A stretch of DNA of 64,000 nt from Atlanticothrix silvestris CENA357 (GCF_016056295.1 NZ_JAECZB010000097.1:86475-150474), one strand, 5' to 3'. Positions 9,999 to 19,815 are shown, numbered from the stretch's first letter. Numbers and translations: made by a program. The notes: a model not told the origin generated them from the letters alone.

Positions 9999-10119
9999 CC
10001 GAAAGGGTTTCCCGATTTTAGGCGACTGTCGTGGGGTTCCCCCTATTGAAGCAAGTGGCGTTTTTTTGTCATTAGCCCATCTTCCATAGCCCAATGACTA
10101 TAGATTGTGTAACTTTTGA

Positions 10120-10755
10120 CTACTTACCAACTTTCTTCGCAGGCAGAACATTCACTAAAGACCCTGGTTTACCAGGAATAGCTCCTTTAATTAGCAGTAA
10201 GTTGCGTTCTGCATCTACTCGTATTACAGTCAACTTGCTAATTGTGATGCGCTTACCGCCTAAACGTCCTGCCATCCGTTTACCTGGATAAACACGACCT
10301 GGTGTCGTACCAGCACCGATGGAACCTGGCGCTCTGTGGTTTTTGGAACCATGTGACATGGGCCCTCGACCAAAGTTGTTGCGCTTCTGGTTGCCTGCGA
10401 AACCACGACCGATACTTGTACCAACTACATCTACAATTTGACCAGCACTAAAAATATCTGCTTTAATCTCTTGACCTAAAGCATAATCACTAGGGGCATC
10501 TGTGTGATACTCGTTTAAGTGACGCAAGGCTGGGGCCGATGATTTTGCTAGATGACCTAGTAATGGTCTGTTCAACGCCTTTGGTTTGACTTCGCCAAAG
10601 CCAACTTGAATGGCGGCGTAACCATCGGTCTGTTTCGTTTTAATTTGTGTAACGGTGCATGGACCAGCTTGAATAACAGTGACAGGAATAGCTACTCCTG
10701 CCTCGTCAAATACTTGGGTCATGCCCAGCTTGGTGCCGAGAATACCTACAGACAC
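10120..10755 (-). CDS. rplC: 50S ribosomal protein L3
   Basis: L3 is an assembly initiator reaching toward the peptidyl transferase centre. The 211-residue product has [18 protein letters not shown], the [27 protein letters not shown] motif (about residues 115-140, the region methylated on Gln in other bacteria) and [21 protein letters not shown]. The start is GTG at 10755 with AAAGGAG upstream. It is the first gene of the cluster: no rpsJ precedes it, as in other cyanobacteria, where rpsJ lies with tuf. Confidence 0.97.
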   Translation of the reverse strand: MSVGILGTKLGMTQVFDEAGVAIPVTVIQAGPCTVTQIKTKQTDGYAAIQVGFGEVKPKALNRPLLGHLAKSSAPALRHLNEYHTDAPSDYALGQEIKADIFSAGQIVDVVGTSIGRGFAGNQKRNNFGRGPMSHGSKNHRAPGSIGAGTTPGRVYPGKRMAGRLGGKRITISKLTVIRVDAERNLLLIKGAIPGKPGSLVNVLPAKKVGK

Positions 10756-11572
10756 AGTAACTGGCTCTCCTTTCTACTTACTGACCTTGGAATTGGACTC
10801 TATTTAAGACACGCTGTGTAGCCGTTGGTTGAGGGTGGACGATCCTCTAAAAGTCGTTTTTACAACTTTTCCGGGACACAACAAGCTGTGCCTTTACTGC
10901 TTGATGAATCCGTTTATTTTCACTCGCCCTCTTACCAGAACAGCCACAAGCGTCTTCCCAATGGGAAGCAATAACTTCTGGAATTAAGGCAATGCTTTAG
11001 AGCTTTGCGCTTTGTGCAGCAATGCTTTCGTCCAAGCAATTGCTCTGGCACTTGCTGATTGTAGTAGGACTTAAGCGTTGTTTTCGCTCAGTATCCGTTA
11101 ACTGAGGCTGATGCAATGCCATAAACCAACATTACTGCTCAGTTTCTACTTCACTAGACACCTTAAACTATAAGCTTAAGGTCTTGCCTGGTTTCTTCAG
11201 GGGCTACAGGAGTGATTGTAGACTGGAGCTTTGGTTTTTTAGCCTCTGGCTCCTTAATTGACCTGAAAGCTTTTCTAGTTTACCAGTCTCTTGCCAGTTT
11301 GATCTAGCTTATACCCGTTGAATTCGAGTCATCAGCTTTTAATGCTAACACCAGTTCTAAATGACAGTAAAAAGGTAACTTATTTTATGCGTTTGGTCAC
11401 AATCTAATAATATAAATCATTTCTTTATCTTTGTCTATAATTTTTTAGACTAATTTGTGGCTTAGTGATGGTAATAGGGAGGTTAATCTAAATTTATACG
11501 TTAGTTATCTAACTGAATCACTCGTCTGGCAGTAAATAATAGAGATATCTAGGTGGGATAAAACAAAAATCT
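10756..11572 (-). promoter_or_regulatory. Long 5' region of the rplC operon (divergent with ndhN)
   Basis: An 817-bp stretch without a convincing gene separates rplC (minus) from ndhN (plus) and must hold both promoters. Reading toward rplC, an imperfect hairpin AAAAGT...ACTTTT occurs at 10849-10870, about 95 bases before the rplC start. The part next to ndhN (11340-11572) is AT-rich. A leader used for L4-type feedback is possible from the position, but no sequence match to a known leader class is visible. Confidence 0.4.
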
Positions 11573-12061
11573 ATGGCACTAATTACCACTGGCAACGGTT
11601 TAATTCGCGATCTGGAAAAATTTGGCTCCCTTGGTGTATATGTACCTTTGGAGGGGGGATTTGAAGGTCGATATCGGCGGCGACTGCGTGCAGCTGGCTA
11701 TACTACTCTCCATATTACCGCTAAGGGATTGGGCGATGTAGCTGCTTATCTCACAGGAGTTCATGGAGTTAGACCACCACATCTTGGTAAAAAAAGTACT
11801 GGTAGTGGTGCGGCGGTAGGTTATGTCTACTATTTGCCGCCGATTGTTAACTATCAGCTAGAACAGCTACCACCAAAGTCAAAGGGTTTAGTTGTGTGGA
11901 TGATAGAGGGACATATTCTTTCTGATCAAGAAGTGGAGTTTTTAGCAACTTTGCCTAGTTTGGAACCACGAGTCAAGGTGATCATCGAAAGGGGTGGCGA
12001 TCGCGCTTTTCGTTGGCAACCGCTAAAAGATACCTTCTCTACTAGCTATCAAGCTGTGTAA
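11573..12061 (+). CDS. ndhN: NAD(P)H-quinone oxidoreductase subunit N
   Basis: NdhN is a cyanobacteria/plastid-specific hydrophilic subunit of the photosynthetic NDH-1 complex, which takes electrons from ferredoxin into the plastoquinone pool on the thylakoid membrane. The 162-residue product matches the family closely: MALITTGNGLIRDLEKFGSL at the N-terminus, LEGGFEGRYRRRLRAAGY and the C-terminal PSLEPRVKVIIERGGDRAFRW. Length is normal. It diverges from the rplC operon, an arrangement known from other cyanobacteria. Confidence 0.96.
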   Translation: MALITTGNGLIRDLEKFGSLGVYVPLEGGFEGRYRRRLRAAGYTTLHITAKGLGDVAAYLTGVHGVRPPHLGKKSTGSGAAVGYVYYLPPIVNYQLEQLPPKSKGLVVWMIEGHILSDQEVEFLATLPSLEPRVKVIIERGGDRAFRWQPLKDTFSTSYQAV

Positions 12062-12294
12062 TTGATTAATTTTTGGGCGATCGCTACTGCCAAAACTCAA
12101 TCAAGAGGCGATCGCTCAATTTTTTTGTATATTAAATATCTTTGATAAGTTAATTAATTAATGTTGAAAAAAAAAGCAACAAATATCAAACAAAAAATAT
12201 TGAATTGCATTCTTTTATTCTCTACTCAAAGATGGCAATTTAAATAAAAGTTATAATTTAAAAAATACGATTTTTTTTTAATTTAATTTTAAAT

Positions 12295-12969
12295 ATGAAA
12301 GTTGATCAACGTTATGCTTGGCCTTTGACGGTGACGGAAGCTATAGCTATCCAAGAACAGTTACGGAATCAAGTAATTACAGAAGATCAATTCCAAGAAA
12401 CCATCCAGTATGTTGCTGGGGTAGATATGGGTTTTGAAGCTAATGGAACGATTAGCCGTGCAGCAGTAGCAGTGCTGAATTTTCCAGATTTACAAGTAAT
12501 AGAAACAACCTTAGCCTACCGTCCGACATCATTTCCCTACATTCCTGGTTTCCTTTCATTTCGGGAAATCCCAGCTGTATTGGATGCCTTAGAAAAGGTG
12601 CAAACAATACCAGACATCATTTTGTGTGATGGTCAAGGAATTGCCCATCCTCGAAGATTGGGTATAGCCAGTCATTTAGGTTTACTTTTGGATCTGCCTA
12701 CAATAGGTGTAGCAAAATCATTGTTGATTGGTAAGCATGAAGAGTTACCAGAAACTAGAGGCAACTGGCAACCATTGATACACCGGGGCGAAATAATTGG
12801 AGCAGCTTTGCGATCGCGTACAGGTGTCAAACCTGTGTATGTCTCTAGTGGTCATAAAGTTAGCTTATCTACAGCAATTAACTATGTACTACGCTGTACA
12901 CCCAAATATCGGCTGCCAGAAACCACACGCGTTGCTGATAAATTAGCGTCTGCAAGATTACGCAAATAG
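12295..12969 (+). CDS. nfi: Endonuclease V (deoxyinosine 3' endonuclease)
   Basis: Endonuclease V nicks DNA at the second bond 3' of deoxyinosine and so starts repair of deaminated adenine. The 224-residue product carries the diagnostic PYIPGFLSFRE (residues 81-91) with the wedge PYIP and catalytic Glu91, Asp44 in AGVDMGF, and Asp112/His118 in CDGQGIAHPRRLGIASH. Full family length and all four metal or catalytic positions present, so it should be active. The preceding 233 bases are very AT-rich and hold two HIP1 sites. Confidence 0.95.
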   Translation: MKVDQRYAWPLTVTEAIAIQEQLRNQVITEDQFQETIQYVAGVDMGFEANGTISRAAVAVLNFPDLQVIETTLAYRPTSFPYIPGFLSFREIPAVLDALEKVQTIPDIILCDGQGIAHPRRLGIASHLGLLLDLPTIGVAKSLLIGKHEELPETRGNWQPLIHRGEIIGAALRSRTGVKPVYVSSGHKVSLSTAINYVLRCTPKYRLPETTRVADKLASARLRK

Positions 12970-13088
12970 TATCGATATCGATTTGTTGAAGTTTGTTCTA
13001 AATACTTGCTTGCTACTGCTGACTCGTGTTAGGAATCGCACAGAAAGGAGTTGAAGTAGCTACATATTCAGTTACTCAAGTTAGAACA

Positions 13089-13667
13089 ATGAATGCACTA
13101 ACTTTAAAGTGGCACGATGCAGGTCAAGACATAACACAGAATATTTATGAACAACAGTCGACCAAAAATACTGGCACTGTTCGCATCGGTCGTGATCCAG
13201 TGCGGTGCGACATTGTTGTGAGTAACCCGACTGTCTCTGGTCTGCATGTAGAAATTTTTTTTCATCCTCAGCAGCAACAGTTTTTGATTAGAAATCTGCG
13301 ATCGCAAAATCCCCCCTTAGTAAATGGACAGCAACTAGTCCAAGGAGAAATGCGTTTAAGTGAGGGAAGTGTGATTTACTTAGGTCAAATGCAACTTCAA
13401 GTTACTGCCGTTGCAATTAACAACATTCCGGCAACTATATTAGTACCACCACAACCATTAGTGGCAAATCTGCATCCACAGCAGCCATCAATACAACCGA
13501 AACATCATCATCATTATCATCCACCAACGCCGCCGCAAGGAATTTATGGCTTAGAGTGTCCTAAATGTCATAAAGTTTCCTCCGCTGAATATCTGCAAGT
13601 TGGTTGTCCTTGGTGTGGTACATCTTTAGCTGCGGCAGTGAGTGTATTAGTAGCACCGAGCAATTGA
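13089..13667 (+). CDS. FHA domain protein with C-terminal zinc ribbon
   Basis: FHA domains bind phosphothreonine peptides, so this is a likely reader of Ser/Thr kinase signalling. The ATG at 13089 gives 192 residues starting MNALTLKWHDAGQ; the frame is open to a GTG at 13026, which lacks a ribosome binding site. FHA signature residues are Gly34-Arg35, Ser50-x-x-His53 and Asn79-Gly80. A proline/glutamine linker contains a histidine cluster (residues 139-144). The C-terminus has two CPxC pairs (157-160 and 173-176), a rubredoxin-like zinc ribbon. It sits just before a second FHA gene, and the two probably act together. Confidence 0.85.
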   Translation: MNALTLKWHDAGQDITQNIYEQQSTKNTGTVRIGRDPVRCDIVVSNPTVSGLHVEIFFHPQQQQFLIRNLRSQNPPLVNGQQLVQGEMRLSEGSVIYLGQMQLQVTAVAINNIPATILVPPQPLVANLHPQQPSIQPKHHHHYHPPTPPQGIYGLECPKCHKVSSAEYLQVGCPWCGTSLAAAVSVLVAPSN

Positions 13668-13742
13668 GCAAGGGTAAGCACTTCGGCTACGCTCAGTGGT
13701 CGAGGAGCAGGAGGCAAAGGGACAAAAGAACAGTTTTTTGCT

Positions 13743-13786
13743 CAATGACAACTGACCACTAGCAACTGACCACTGACCACTAACCA
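13743..13786. repeat. ACTGACC-type heptad repeats abutting a start codon
   Basis: Five or six drifting heptads (CAACTGA, CCACTAG, CAACTGA, CCACTGA, CCACTAA) run right up to the ATG of the next gene at 13787. No Shine-Dalgarno sequence is left between repeat and start. Confidence 0.65.
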
Positions 13787-15745
13787 ATGACTAACTTACA
13801 AATTCAATTAAGTTGGGAAGATCCGGCGACGGGAGAACGGCGAGAACCAAATTTGAGTGTACCGATCGCTTTTGGTCGAGAGTTTGCTCGCTTACCTGCT
13901 GAACTAAGAGGAAAGCGCGTTGCTAGAATGCTACTTAACAGTAACGAAGTTTCTCGTTATCACGCCCTCATTGACTGCGAACAAAACCAACTGGTGGTGA
14001 TTGACCAAGGCAGTGTTAATGGCGTATTTGTCAATGGTCAACGACAAATGCGTAGTGCCCTAACTCATGGGGATACTTTGCAAATTGGCCCTTATATGAT
14101 GACGGTAACGTTTGGTATCAACGCAACCACACAAGCCACTAGTCCGCCGTCAATGATTCAGTTTAACCCCAATACTAATCTGCCAGACCCCAGCTTACCT
14201 GCACCAGTGCAGCCTGTGTCACCCGTAGGTAGTACTTTCCCACCAGCAGCATTTCAGGCAGAAAAAGTTGTTGTACAAGCCCTTCACGCTACAGGTTTAC
14301 CAGTAGATGAATGTGATTATCTGTCAATTGGGGGGGGATTAGGTAGTTTTGTCTGGGTTGATTTGTTGCGAATTAGTGGTGTACGTGCTGATCGGATTGT
14401 AGCTTTGGGATTAGAGGGTGAACCGTATGCGCGTTACAAACGCCTCTGTCTCAATTCGCAAATTCCTTTATATGAAAGATTGCGTTCTAATTCTGACTCT
14501 TGCCCTGATAATATTTGGGGCTGGCCTAGTTATGCCTTAAGGGAAGCTTGGCATGATTTGAACAAAGGTCAGCCTAATTCAACACTCAAGTATTTATGGC
14601 AGGTGTTTGCTGAACCAACATTTGCCGAAACTTATACGCCCCGCGCAGGTAATGTCTTCGATTCGATAGATCGAGAAGTGAAGCGCATTAACTGGAATCA
14701 AATTTATCGCTATGGAAGAGTCAGAGCAATTCGTAAAACTGATGATGGCAGATATTGCGTAGCCTATTCTCGCGGGCCGGGAGATTATGCTTTTTTAGTT
14801 AGTCGTTATTTACATTTAGCTACTGGGTATCCAGCTATCCAGTTCCTTCCAGATTTGCAAGCTTATAGGGAAAAATATCAAGATTTTAAATCTGTCGTGA
14901 ATGCCTATGAAGCACACGATCATGTTTATGAGCAACTAGAGAGACAAGGCGGTACTGTCTTGATTCGGGGGCGGGGAATTGTGGCTTCGCGGATTGTCCA
15001 GCGCATTTATGAAGCCAGAAAGCGAAATCAAAATATCACGGTTTTGCATTTAATGCGATCGCCTAAACCCCAAGGTAACAAATTTCAAAAGTCTCAGCGG
15101 CTAGTCAAAAATCATTACGAATTTCAACCGTTTAATTGGCCGAAAGCTTGTTGGGGTGGTGAACTCCGCGTCCTGTTAGAAAATGCTAGTCCTGAAGAAC
15201 GCCAGCGTTTATTGGCAGACTGGGGCGGTACAACCACCGCAGACCGCCATGACTGGCAGCAGATTACCGAACAAGGGTTAAAAGAAGGTTGGTATCAAAT
15301 TACTTTTGGCCAAGTTCTGGGTGTAGAGCAAGATGCTCAAAAACGCACTATTACGCATATTCAGGAAAAAGGCTTGGGGGAAATGAAACTAGCAGCCGAC
15401 TTTATTGTTGATGCTACCGGACTAGACGCTAAGGTGGAAGCAAATCCTTTACTGGCTGATCTAGTAAAACATTACAAACTACCGCTGAATTATTTAGGAC
15501 GGTTGGTTGTAGCTAACAATTTTGAACTAGTAGAAATGCGTAGTAATAAAGGTCAAATGTATGCTGCTGGAGCAATTACTCTTGGTGGCCCTTATGCAGC
15601 AGTTGATAGTTTTTTGGGCTTGCAGTATGCGGCATTAGTCGCAGTTGATGGACTCGCCGCCGCCCGTGCGCCTGGAGTTAATCAGTTGAATACTGTAACT
15701 TCCTTTCAGCAGTGGCTAAAGTGGGTGTTTAACCAATCGCCTTAG
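13787..15745 (+). CDS. FHA domain fused to an FAD-dependent oxidoreductase
   Basis: A 652-residue fusion. Residues 26-110 form an FHA domain with the phosphothreonine-pocket residues Gly30-Arg31, Ser56-Arg57, His59 and Asn83-Gly84. After a proline-rich linker (118-155) comes a flavoprotein with the dinucleotide-binding motif LSIGGGLGS (179-187), and a late ADFIVDATGLDAK segment typical of flavin monooxygenase-like Rossmann enzymes. No signal peptide or membrane span is seen. The substrate is unknown; the FHA domain suggests docking on a phosphorylated partner. It follows another FHA gene. Calling it a monooxygenase would go beyond the sequence. Confidence 0.85.
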   Translation: MTNLQIQLSWEDPATGERREPNLSVPIAFGREFARLPAELRGKRVARMLLNSNEVSRYHALIDCEQNQLVVIDQGSVNGVFVNGQRQMRSALTHGDTLQIGPYMMTVTFGINATTQATSPPSMIQFNPNTNLPDPSLPAPVQPVSPVGSTFPPAAFQAEKVVVQALHATGLPVDECDYLSIGGGLGSFVWVDLLRISGVRADRIVALGLEGEPYARYKRLCLNSQIPLYERLRSNSDSCPDNIWGWPSYALREAWHDLNKGQPNSTLKYLWQVFAEPTFAETYTPRAGNVFDSIDREVKRINWNQIYRYGRVRAIRKTDDGRYCVAYSRGPGDYAFLVSRYLHLATGYPAIQFLPDLQAYREKYQDFKSVVNAYEAHDHVYEQLERQGGTVLIRGRGIVASRIVQRIYEARKRNQNITVLHLMRSPKPQGNKFQKSQRLVKNHYEFQPFNWPKACWGGELRVLLENASPEERQRLLADWGGTTTADRHDWQQITEQGLKEGWYQITFGQVLGVEQDAQKRTITHIQEKGLGEMKLAADFIVDATGLDAKVEANPLLADLVKHYKLPLNYLGRLVVANNFELVEMRSNKGQMYAAGAITLGGPYAAVDSFLGLQYAALVAVDGLAAARAPGVNQLNTVTSFQQWLKWVFNQSP

Positions 15746-15791
15746 TTCGGTAAGAGCAAAAAAATTATAAGCGATCGCCCACCATTTATTT

Positions 15792-16676
15792 ATGACAAAT
15801 CAGCACCTCAATCACCCATTCCACAGGCTCAAGGCTCGCAATTTATTATTGCGGGGTTTGCTAATAACCTTGATTATCGGTACTGTACTAGGGTTAGTAC
15901 AAGGTATTAGTGGACTGAAATTGAATAATCAAGTCTTGAGTTTGAGCCTCTACTTTTTAATATTTGGGTTACTTTGCCTTTGGCAACTAGTAGAATTGCA
16001 TCGCTTAGGAATCAATCTAAGATATGTAGTAGGCAGAGTACCAGAAAACTACAAATGGTTAAAAACTCTAGGCTTGGTGATTATTATCATCTTATTTTCT
16101 CTCAGTGCCTACCTTGTATCATTTTCTCTAGTATCATTAATTGCCCCTGATTTTGTAGAGCGACTTCTGCGTCAGATTGCTAGCAATCCATCTCCAAGTA
16201 GTTCTGCACCACTTTTTATTAACTTATTAGGAGCGATCGCCTACGTAGTATTTGCTCCAATTGCAGAGGAATTTCTGTTTCGGGGAATTATTTTGCAGCG
16301 CTGGGCAACTAAGTGGGGTATTAGAGCTGCTTTGGTGGTTTCCTCACTGTTGTTCGGAATTTTACATGCAAATGTCTTGGGATTAACTATTTTTGGTCTC
16401 GTTATGGGGGTTTTATATATTAAAACCCGCACGCTGATTATACCGATCACCTGCCACGCATTGAATAATTTACTAGCTGTGGCAATGGGGTTATTAGCCA
16501 ATCCAAAGACTACCTCAGCTGCTAACAGCCTAGAACAATTACGTTCTGGCTGGTGGTTGGGGATTTTACTGATGCTAGTATCACTTCCTTTATTAGTTCG
16601 CTTTCTCTCACGGAATTGGCCCCACAAAGATGCGCCAGTCCCCTACTTAATAAACGCCTCCCAAGCAGAGAATTAA
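15792..16676 (+). CDS. CPBP family intramembrane metalloprotease
   Basis: CPBP/Abi (CAAX-protease and bacteriocin-processing) proteins cleave within or near the membrane. The 294-residue product has at least six hydrophobic spans. The three active-site motifs are intact: EEFLFRG with Glu159-Glu160 and Arg164, FGILHAN with His192, and ITCHALNN with His222 and Asn225-226. This suggests an active glutamate-type protease. The substrate is not inferable from neighbours. Confidence 0.9.
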   Translation: MTNQHLNHPFHRLKARNLLLRGLLITLIIGTVLGLVQGISGLKLNNQVLSLSLYFLIFGLLCLWQLVELHRLGINLRYVVGRVPENYKWLKTLGLVIIIILFSLSAYLVSFSLVSLIAPDFVERLLRQIASNPSPSSSAPLFINLLGAIAYVVFAPIAEEFLFRGIILQRWATKWGIRAALVVSSLLFGILHANVLGLTIFGLVMGVLYIKTRTLIIPITCHALNNLLAVAMGLLANPKTTSAANSLEQLRSGWWLGILLMLVSLPLLVRFLSRNWPHKDAPVPYLINASQAEN

Positions 16677-16864
16677 TTTTGGGATAGCACAAGTCATTTC
16701 CGCCATAATGACAAATGTCATCTTTAGAACAACACATTTGTTCTGATTTGGTGAAATTTAGAGGAAGACAGTTTAGTTATTAGATGAATTTTTTATGTCC
16801 AGCCTTTAATGGTATAGAAATGTATAGACTCTTGTAGAGATATAAATTATAGTTTTTATTTAAC

Positions 16865-17590
16865 ATGCAAACATTCGAGCTTCCTTCCTCAATGCAGCTG
16901 TCTGTAACATCAAACCATCGTCAGCCTTTGAAGATCCTCGCACTGGGGGATAGCTTAGTTTACGGATTTGGCGATCCAGAAAAGGGAGGTTGGGTTGAAC
17001 AACTGCGGCGCTGGTGGATGTTGCCGGAGAATGCTGGTCATGTTCTTTACAATTTAGGGGTAAGGGGCGATCGCACGCAGCAAGTAGCAAAAAGACTAGA
17101 AGTCGAATTTCGCCATAGAGGTGAACTGCGAAATCGCGTTCCTGACTTAATTATTTTATCTGTAGGGGGAAATGATTCAGCGCGGTTATCTCGCCCTAAC
17201 GGACGAAATTATACAGATTTTGCTGTATTTGAATCAGAAATCGCTTCTCTATTAGATCTAGCTCAGCAACTCTGCCCTGTATTATTTGTGGGCATGGTGC
17301 CGGTAGATGAAGCCAAGATGCCATTTCTAGATTGCTTATACTACAATCACGCAGATCAGTACCGCTACAAAGAAGCTACTAGAGTTGCTTGCACCAAACG
17401 GCAGATTCCCTACCTCGATACTTTTGAGCAATGGATGGAACGTGGCGAAGCTTGGCGACTCAAACGCCTCAGCGAAGATGGTCTTCACCCCAACACCCTA
17501 GGCTATCAAGCGTTGTTAGAGAATGTACTCGATTGGGAAGCACTTGCTACCTACCATTCTAGATTTGATTTCCAGATGGAACCATCATAA
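16865..17590 (+). CDS. GDSL/SGNH hydrolase
   Basis: An esterase or acylhydrolase of the SGNH superfamily. The 241-residue product has the block I motif LALGDSLVYGFG with nucleophile Ser30, block II Gly in LGVRGDRT, block III GGND (101-104) and the block V catalytic pair in DGLHPN near residue 206. No signal peptide, so probably cytoplasmic. Isolated gene; natural substrate unknown. Confidence 0.9.
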   Translation: MQTFELPSSMQLSVTSNHRQPLKILALGDSLVYGFGDPEKGGWVEQLRRWWMLPENAGHVLYNLGVRGDRTQQVAKRLEVEFRHRGELRNRVPDLIILSVGGNDSARLSRPNGRNYTDFAVFESEIASLLDLAQQLCPVLFVGMVPVDEAKMPFLDCLYYNHADQYRYKEATRVACTKRQIPYLDTFEQWMERGEAWRLKRLSEDGLHPNTLGYQALLENVLDWEALATYHSRFDFQMEPS

Positions 17591-17908
17591 AGGCCTTCCA
17601 AATAAAAAATAATTAATCACTATTTAAGTAGGGGAGCCAGTGCTTTGCGTGGGTTTCTACAGATGTCTGTCTCCCCATTGTAGCGACTGCCGTGAGCAGG
17701 GAGAAGTAAGAAAATTTATTTTCATACCTATTTATGAAAACCCCATAGCGGTTCTCAATTGTTTGCAATACACTCTTCCTTGGGAAGTCATTTAAAGTGT
17801 GAAGTTAAAGGATGAAGTAATTGCTTTCAGTCCTTTATTTGTTGTAACAATTTTTCAAATTGGTATCAGAATAGAACTTTTGGTCTTTACTCCTTACTCA
17901 GTACTCTT
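17591..17908. other. Intergenic region without recognised features
   Basis: About 318 bases with no convincing reading frame. It contains a copy of the short motif TAGCGGTTCTCA (near 17751), which resembles the end of the palindromic element at 24446-24536. Nothing else stands out. Confidence 0.5.
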
Positions 17909-18343
17909 ATGACACCAACTTTATTTGGTCGCTGGCAAACTCGATTATTATTACTTAGTACTGTAGGTGTATTAGTATCTTTGCCTTTTGTAATGGGCTT
18001 CATTGGCCCTGGTGCTAATTCAGTTTATTTTTGGATACTTAGCTATGTTGCCATTTTTGGTTTAGGTTGGGATATGCTTTATGACTATCTCCAAAAATTT
18101 CGCTGGGATAGGGACTGGCCCGCAGCTTATCAACTCTTAGCTGGTATTTGGGAAATAGTGTTTGTATTTTGTGGGGTAAAACTTATTGGCTTTTTACCAA
18201 TCCCTCTGCCTAAAGAAGAACTACCATTAGGAGCTTTGTTAATACACTATAGTATTGTCTGGTTAGCAGTTTTTATAGTTTCACAAAGTCTGATGCGAAT
18301 TCTGTTCCTGCGTTGGCGTTTCCGGGGTGGACAGTGGTTGTAG
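17909..18343 (+). CDS. Conserved integral membrane protein of unknown function
   Basis: A 144-residue protein with four predicted hydrophobic spans (about residues 12-33, 37-57, 74-97 and 111-132) and a basic C-terminus (RILFLRWRFRGGQWL). I do not recognise a domain with a known role. The composition and coding-like third positions support a real gene; it stands alone between non-coding stretches. Confidence 0.7.
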   Translation: MTPTLFGRWQTRLLLLSTVGVLVSLPFVMGFIGPGANSVYFWILSYVAIFGLGWDMLYDYLQKFRWDRDWPAAYQLLAGIWEIVFVFCGVKLIGFLPIPLPKEELPLGALLIHYSIVWLAVFIVSQSLMRILFLRWRFRGGQWL

Positions 18344-18400
18344 TCTCAAGCTTTTAAAACACTGGCCAGCAATCATTAGTTTTGTACGACTGTCAATAAA

Positions 18401-18772
18401 TTAACGTGAGTTCGATGAACCTCTCACTCACTCCCTCTCTTTCCGTTTCGGCTATCCATTACCCGGATCTTTCTCAACATTTGCGAGAGTATTCACTCAC
18501 GCTTTTTGTAACCCTGATTCCTTCATCTTTCATTCTCAATAAAAACCCAATTTTGGCGAGAGTATTAAGAGGTAATTTGTCAAGTATGTGTCACATCTTA
18601 GTGTTTAGGACGCTTACAAAACAAGCGTTTCAAGATTGTAAAGAAAGATGTGACTAATGGATAGCCGTTTCGGAGAGGGAGAAGCAACGAAAAATTCAGC
18701 TTTTTGCTCCCCTCTCCGTGTCGGAGAGGGGTTGGGGGAGAGGTCAAATAAGACTTGTCGAACTCACGTTAA
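18401..18772. mobile_element. Nested palindromic element, MITE-like
   Basis: A 372-base non-coding element bounded by a perfect 15-base inverted repeat (TTAACGTGAGTTCGA at 18401-18415; its complement at 18758-18772). The hexamer AAATTA at 18398-18403 and again at 18771-18776 could be a target duplication overlapping the ends. Inside are a perfect 12-base inverted repeat (18450-18461 and 18655-18666) and a perfect 10-base pair (18590-18599 and 18645-18654) with a further small hairpin in its loop, as if one element had landed in another. A GAGAGGGG-rich segment lies in the right half. No transposase is encoded. Confidence 0.65.
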
Positions 18773-18830
18773 ATTAGCAGTATTTCTAAACCGTTCCATA
18801 GAACGTTTGACATTGGATTATCCATAAACA

Positions 18831-19697
18831 ATGATTGCAAAATGTCTAATTGTTCAAGATATTTCACAGATCAAAATAATGTACAAGAGACTAACAACTA
18901 GGCAATTTTTGCAATTGAGTAAGCAGATTTTGGGCTTGAGCTTGTATGCAGCAGTTGGTCTCGAAACTGGTAGCAGCATTGCTGCTCCAGTAGCAAAGTT
19001 AAATGATTGGCGTTTTGATCCAAAAACTTTGCAACTAGAAATTACTCTCTCAGCAGGTACAACTCCCCAATACTTTTATCTTTCTCAACCCCCTCGTCTG
19101 GTTGTAGATTTGCCAGACACCAAGCTGGGTTATGTCTCTACTAATCAAAATTATGCTGGAGCAATCCAAAGAATTCGTGTCTCCCAGTTAGATGCAACTG
19201 TTACTCGTATTGTTCTAGATTTGGCGACGGGAACTTTTATAGATCCTAACCAAGTGCAATTACAACCTGTCTCTAAGCAAAACCCAACTCGTTGGGTGTT
19301 ACGTCCAATGATTTCTGGTTATAATCGTCCCTCCATACAACCGGGAAATGTCCAGTCTTTACCCAATAACCTAACTCCAAGTCCAAACTATCCACAATTG
19401 CCTAGTAACTTACCCTCTACTAATTACCAACAGTTGCCTAGCACTCTACCGCCGATAACTACTAACCAACAACAGCCTTTGTTTACTGTACCTCCCATTG
19501 TTCCTAGTAATTCTTCTCAAGTACCTAGCTCTATTCTTCCCCCAGCAAATTTCCCTAATCAAACCGATAATTTTAATGGCACTCCTCCTGCGACGAGTCC
19601 CGCTTTTCCTGTTCCAACTATTCCTAACTATCCATCCAATGCGCCAAGTATCGAAGTGATTGAGTTTGGTCAACCCCTTCCTAAGCGCAGAAACTAA
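18831..19697 (+). CDS. AMIN domain protein with proline-rich tail
   Basis: AMIN domains localise periplasmic proteins, often amidases or pilus and secretin proteins, to the cell envelope. The 288-residue product has a hydrophobic N-terminus ending in SSIAAP, probably a signal peptide, then an AMIN domain (about residues 55-155: LQLEITLSAGTTPQYFYL, PRLVVDLPDTKLG, RIRVSQLDATVTRIVLDL). The tail is Pro/Asn/Gln/Ser-rich and repetitive with no enzymatic domain, unlike AmiC-type amidases. The likelier start is the ATG at 18879 (MYKRLTTRQF), which gives a cleaner signal peptide; neither start has a clear ribosome binding site. Confidence 0.82.
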   Translation: MIAKCLIVQDISQIKIMYKRLTTRQFLQLSKQILGLSLYAAVGLETGSSIAAPVAKLNDWRFDPKTLQLEITLSAGTTPQYFYLSQPPRLVVDLPDTKLGYVSTNQNYAGAIQRIRVSQLDATVTRIVLDLATGTFIDPNQVQLQPVSKQNPTRWVLRPMISGYNRPSIQPGNVQSLPNNLTPSPNYPQLPSNLPSTNYQQLPSTLPPITTNQQQPLFTVPPIVPSNSSQVPSSILPPANFPNQTDNFNGTPPATSPAFPVPTIPNYPSNAPSIEVIEFGQPLPKRRN

Positions 19698-19815
19698 TAC
19701 TCTGGTAAAACAACTTTACTGAGTTTATAGTTACCACCACCCTAAGGAAACGCTGCACGAACAGCGTTCAAAAACTTGGTATCTGAAACTGCTGGTGCTA
19801 ATGCATGATCAAAAT

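Noticed and set aside
9906..10119. A gene in the rplD-rplC gap (where other operons have none)
   Set aside because: The 214 bases are filled by repeat units and no frame is supported.
18406..18657. An 83-codon plus-strand frame inside the MITE-like element
   Set aside because: It lies wholly in inverted-repeat sequence, has low-complexity composition and no ribosome binding site.
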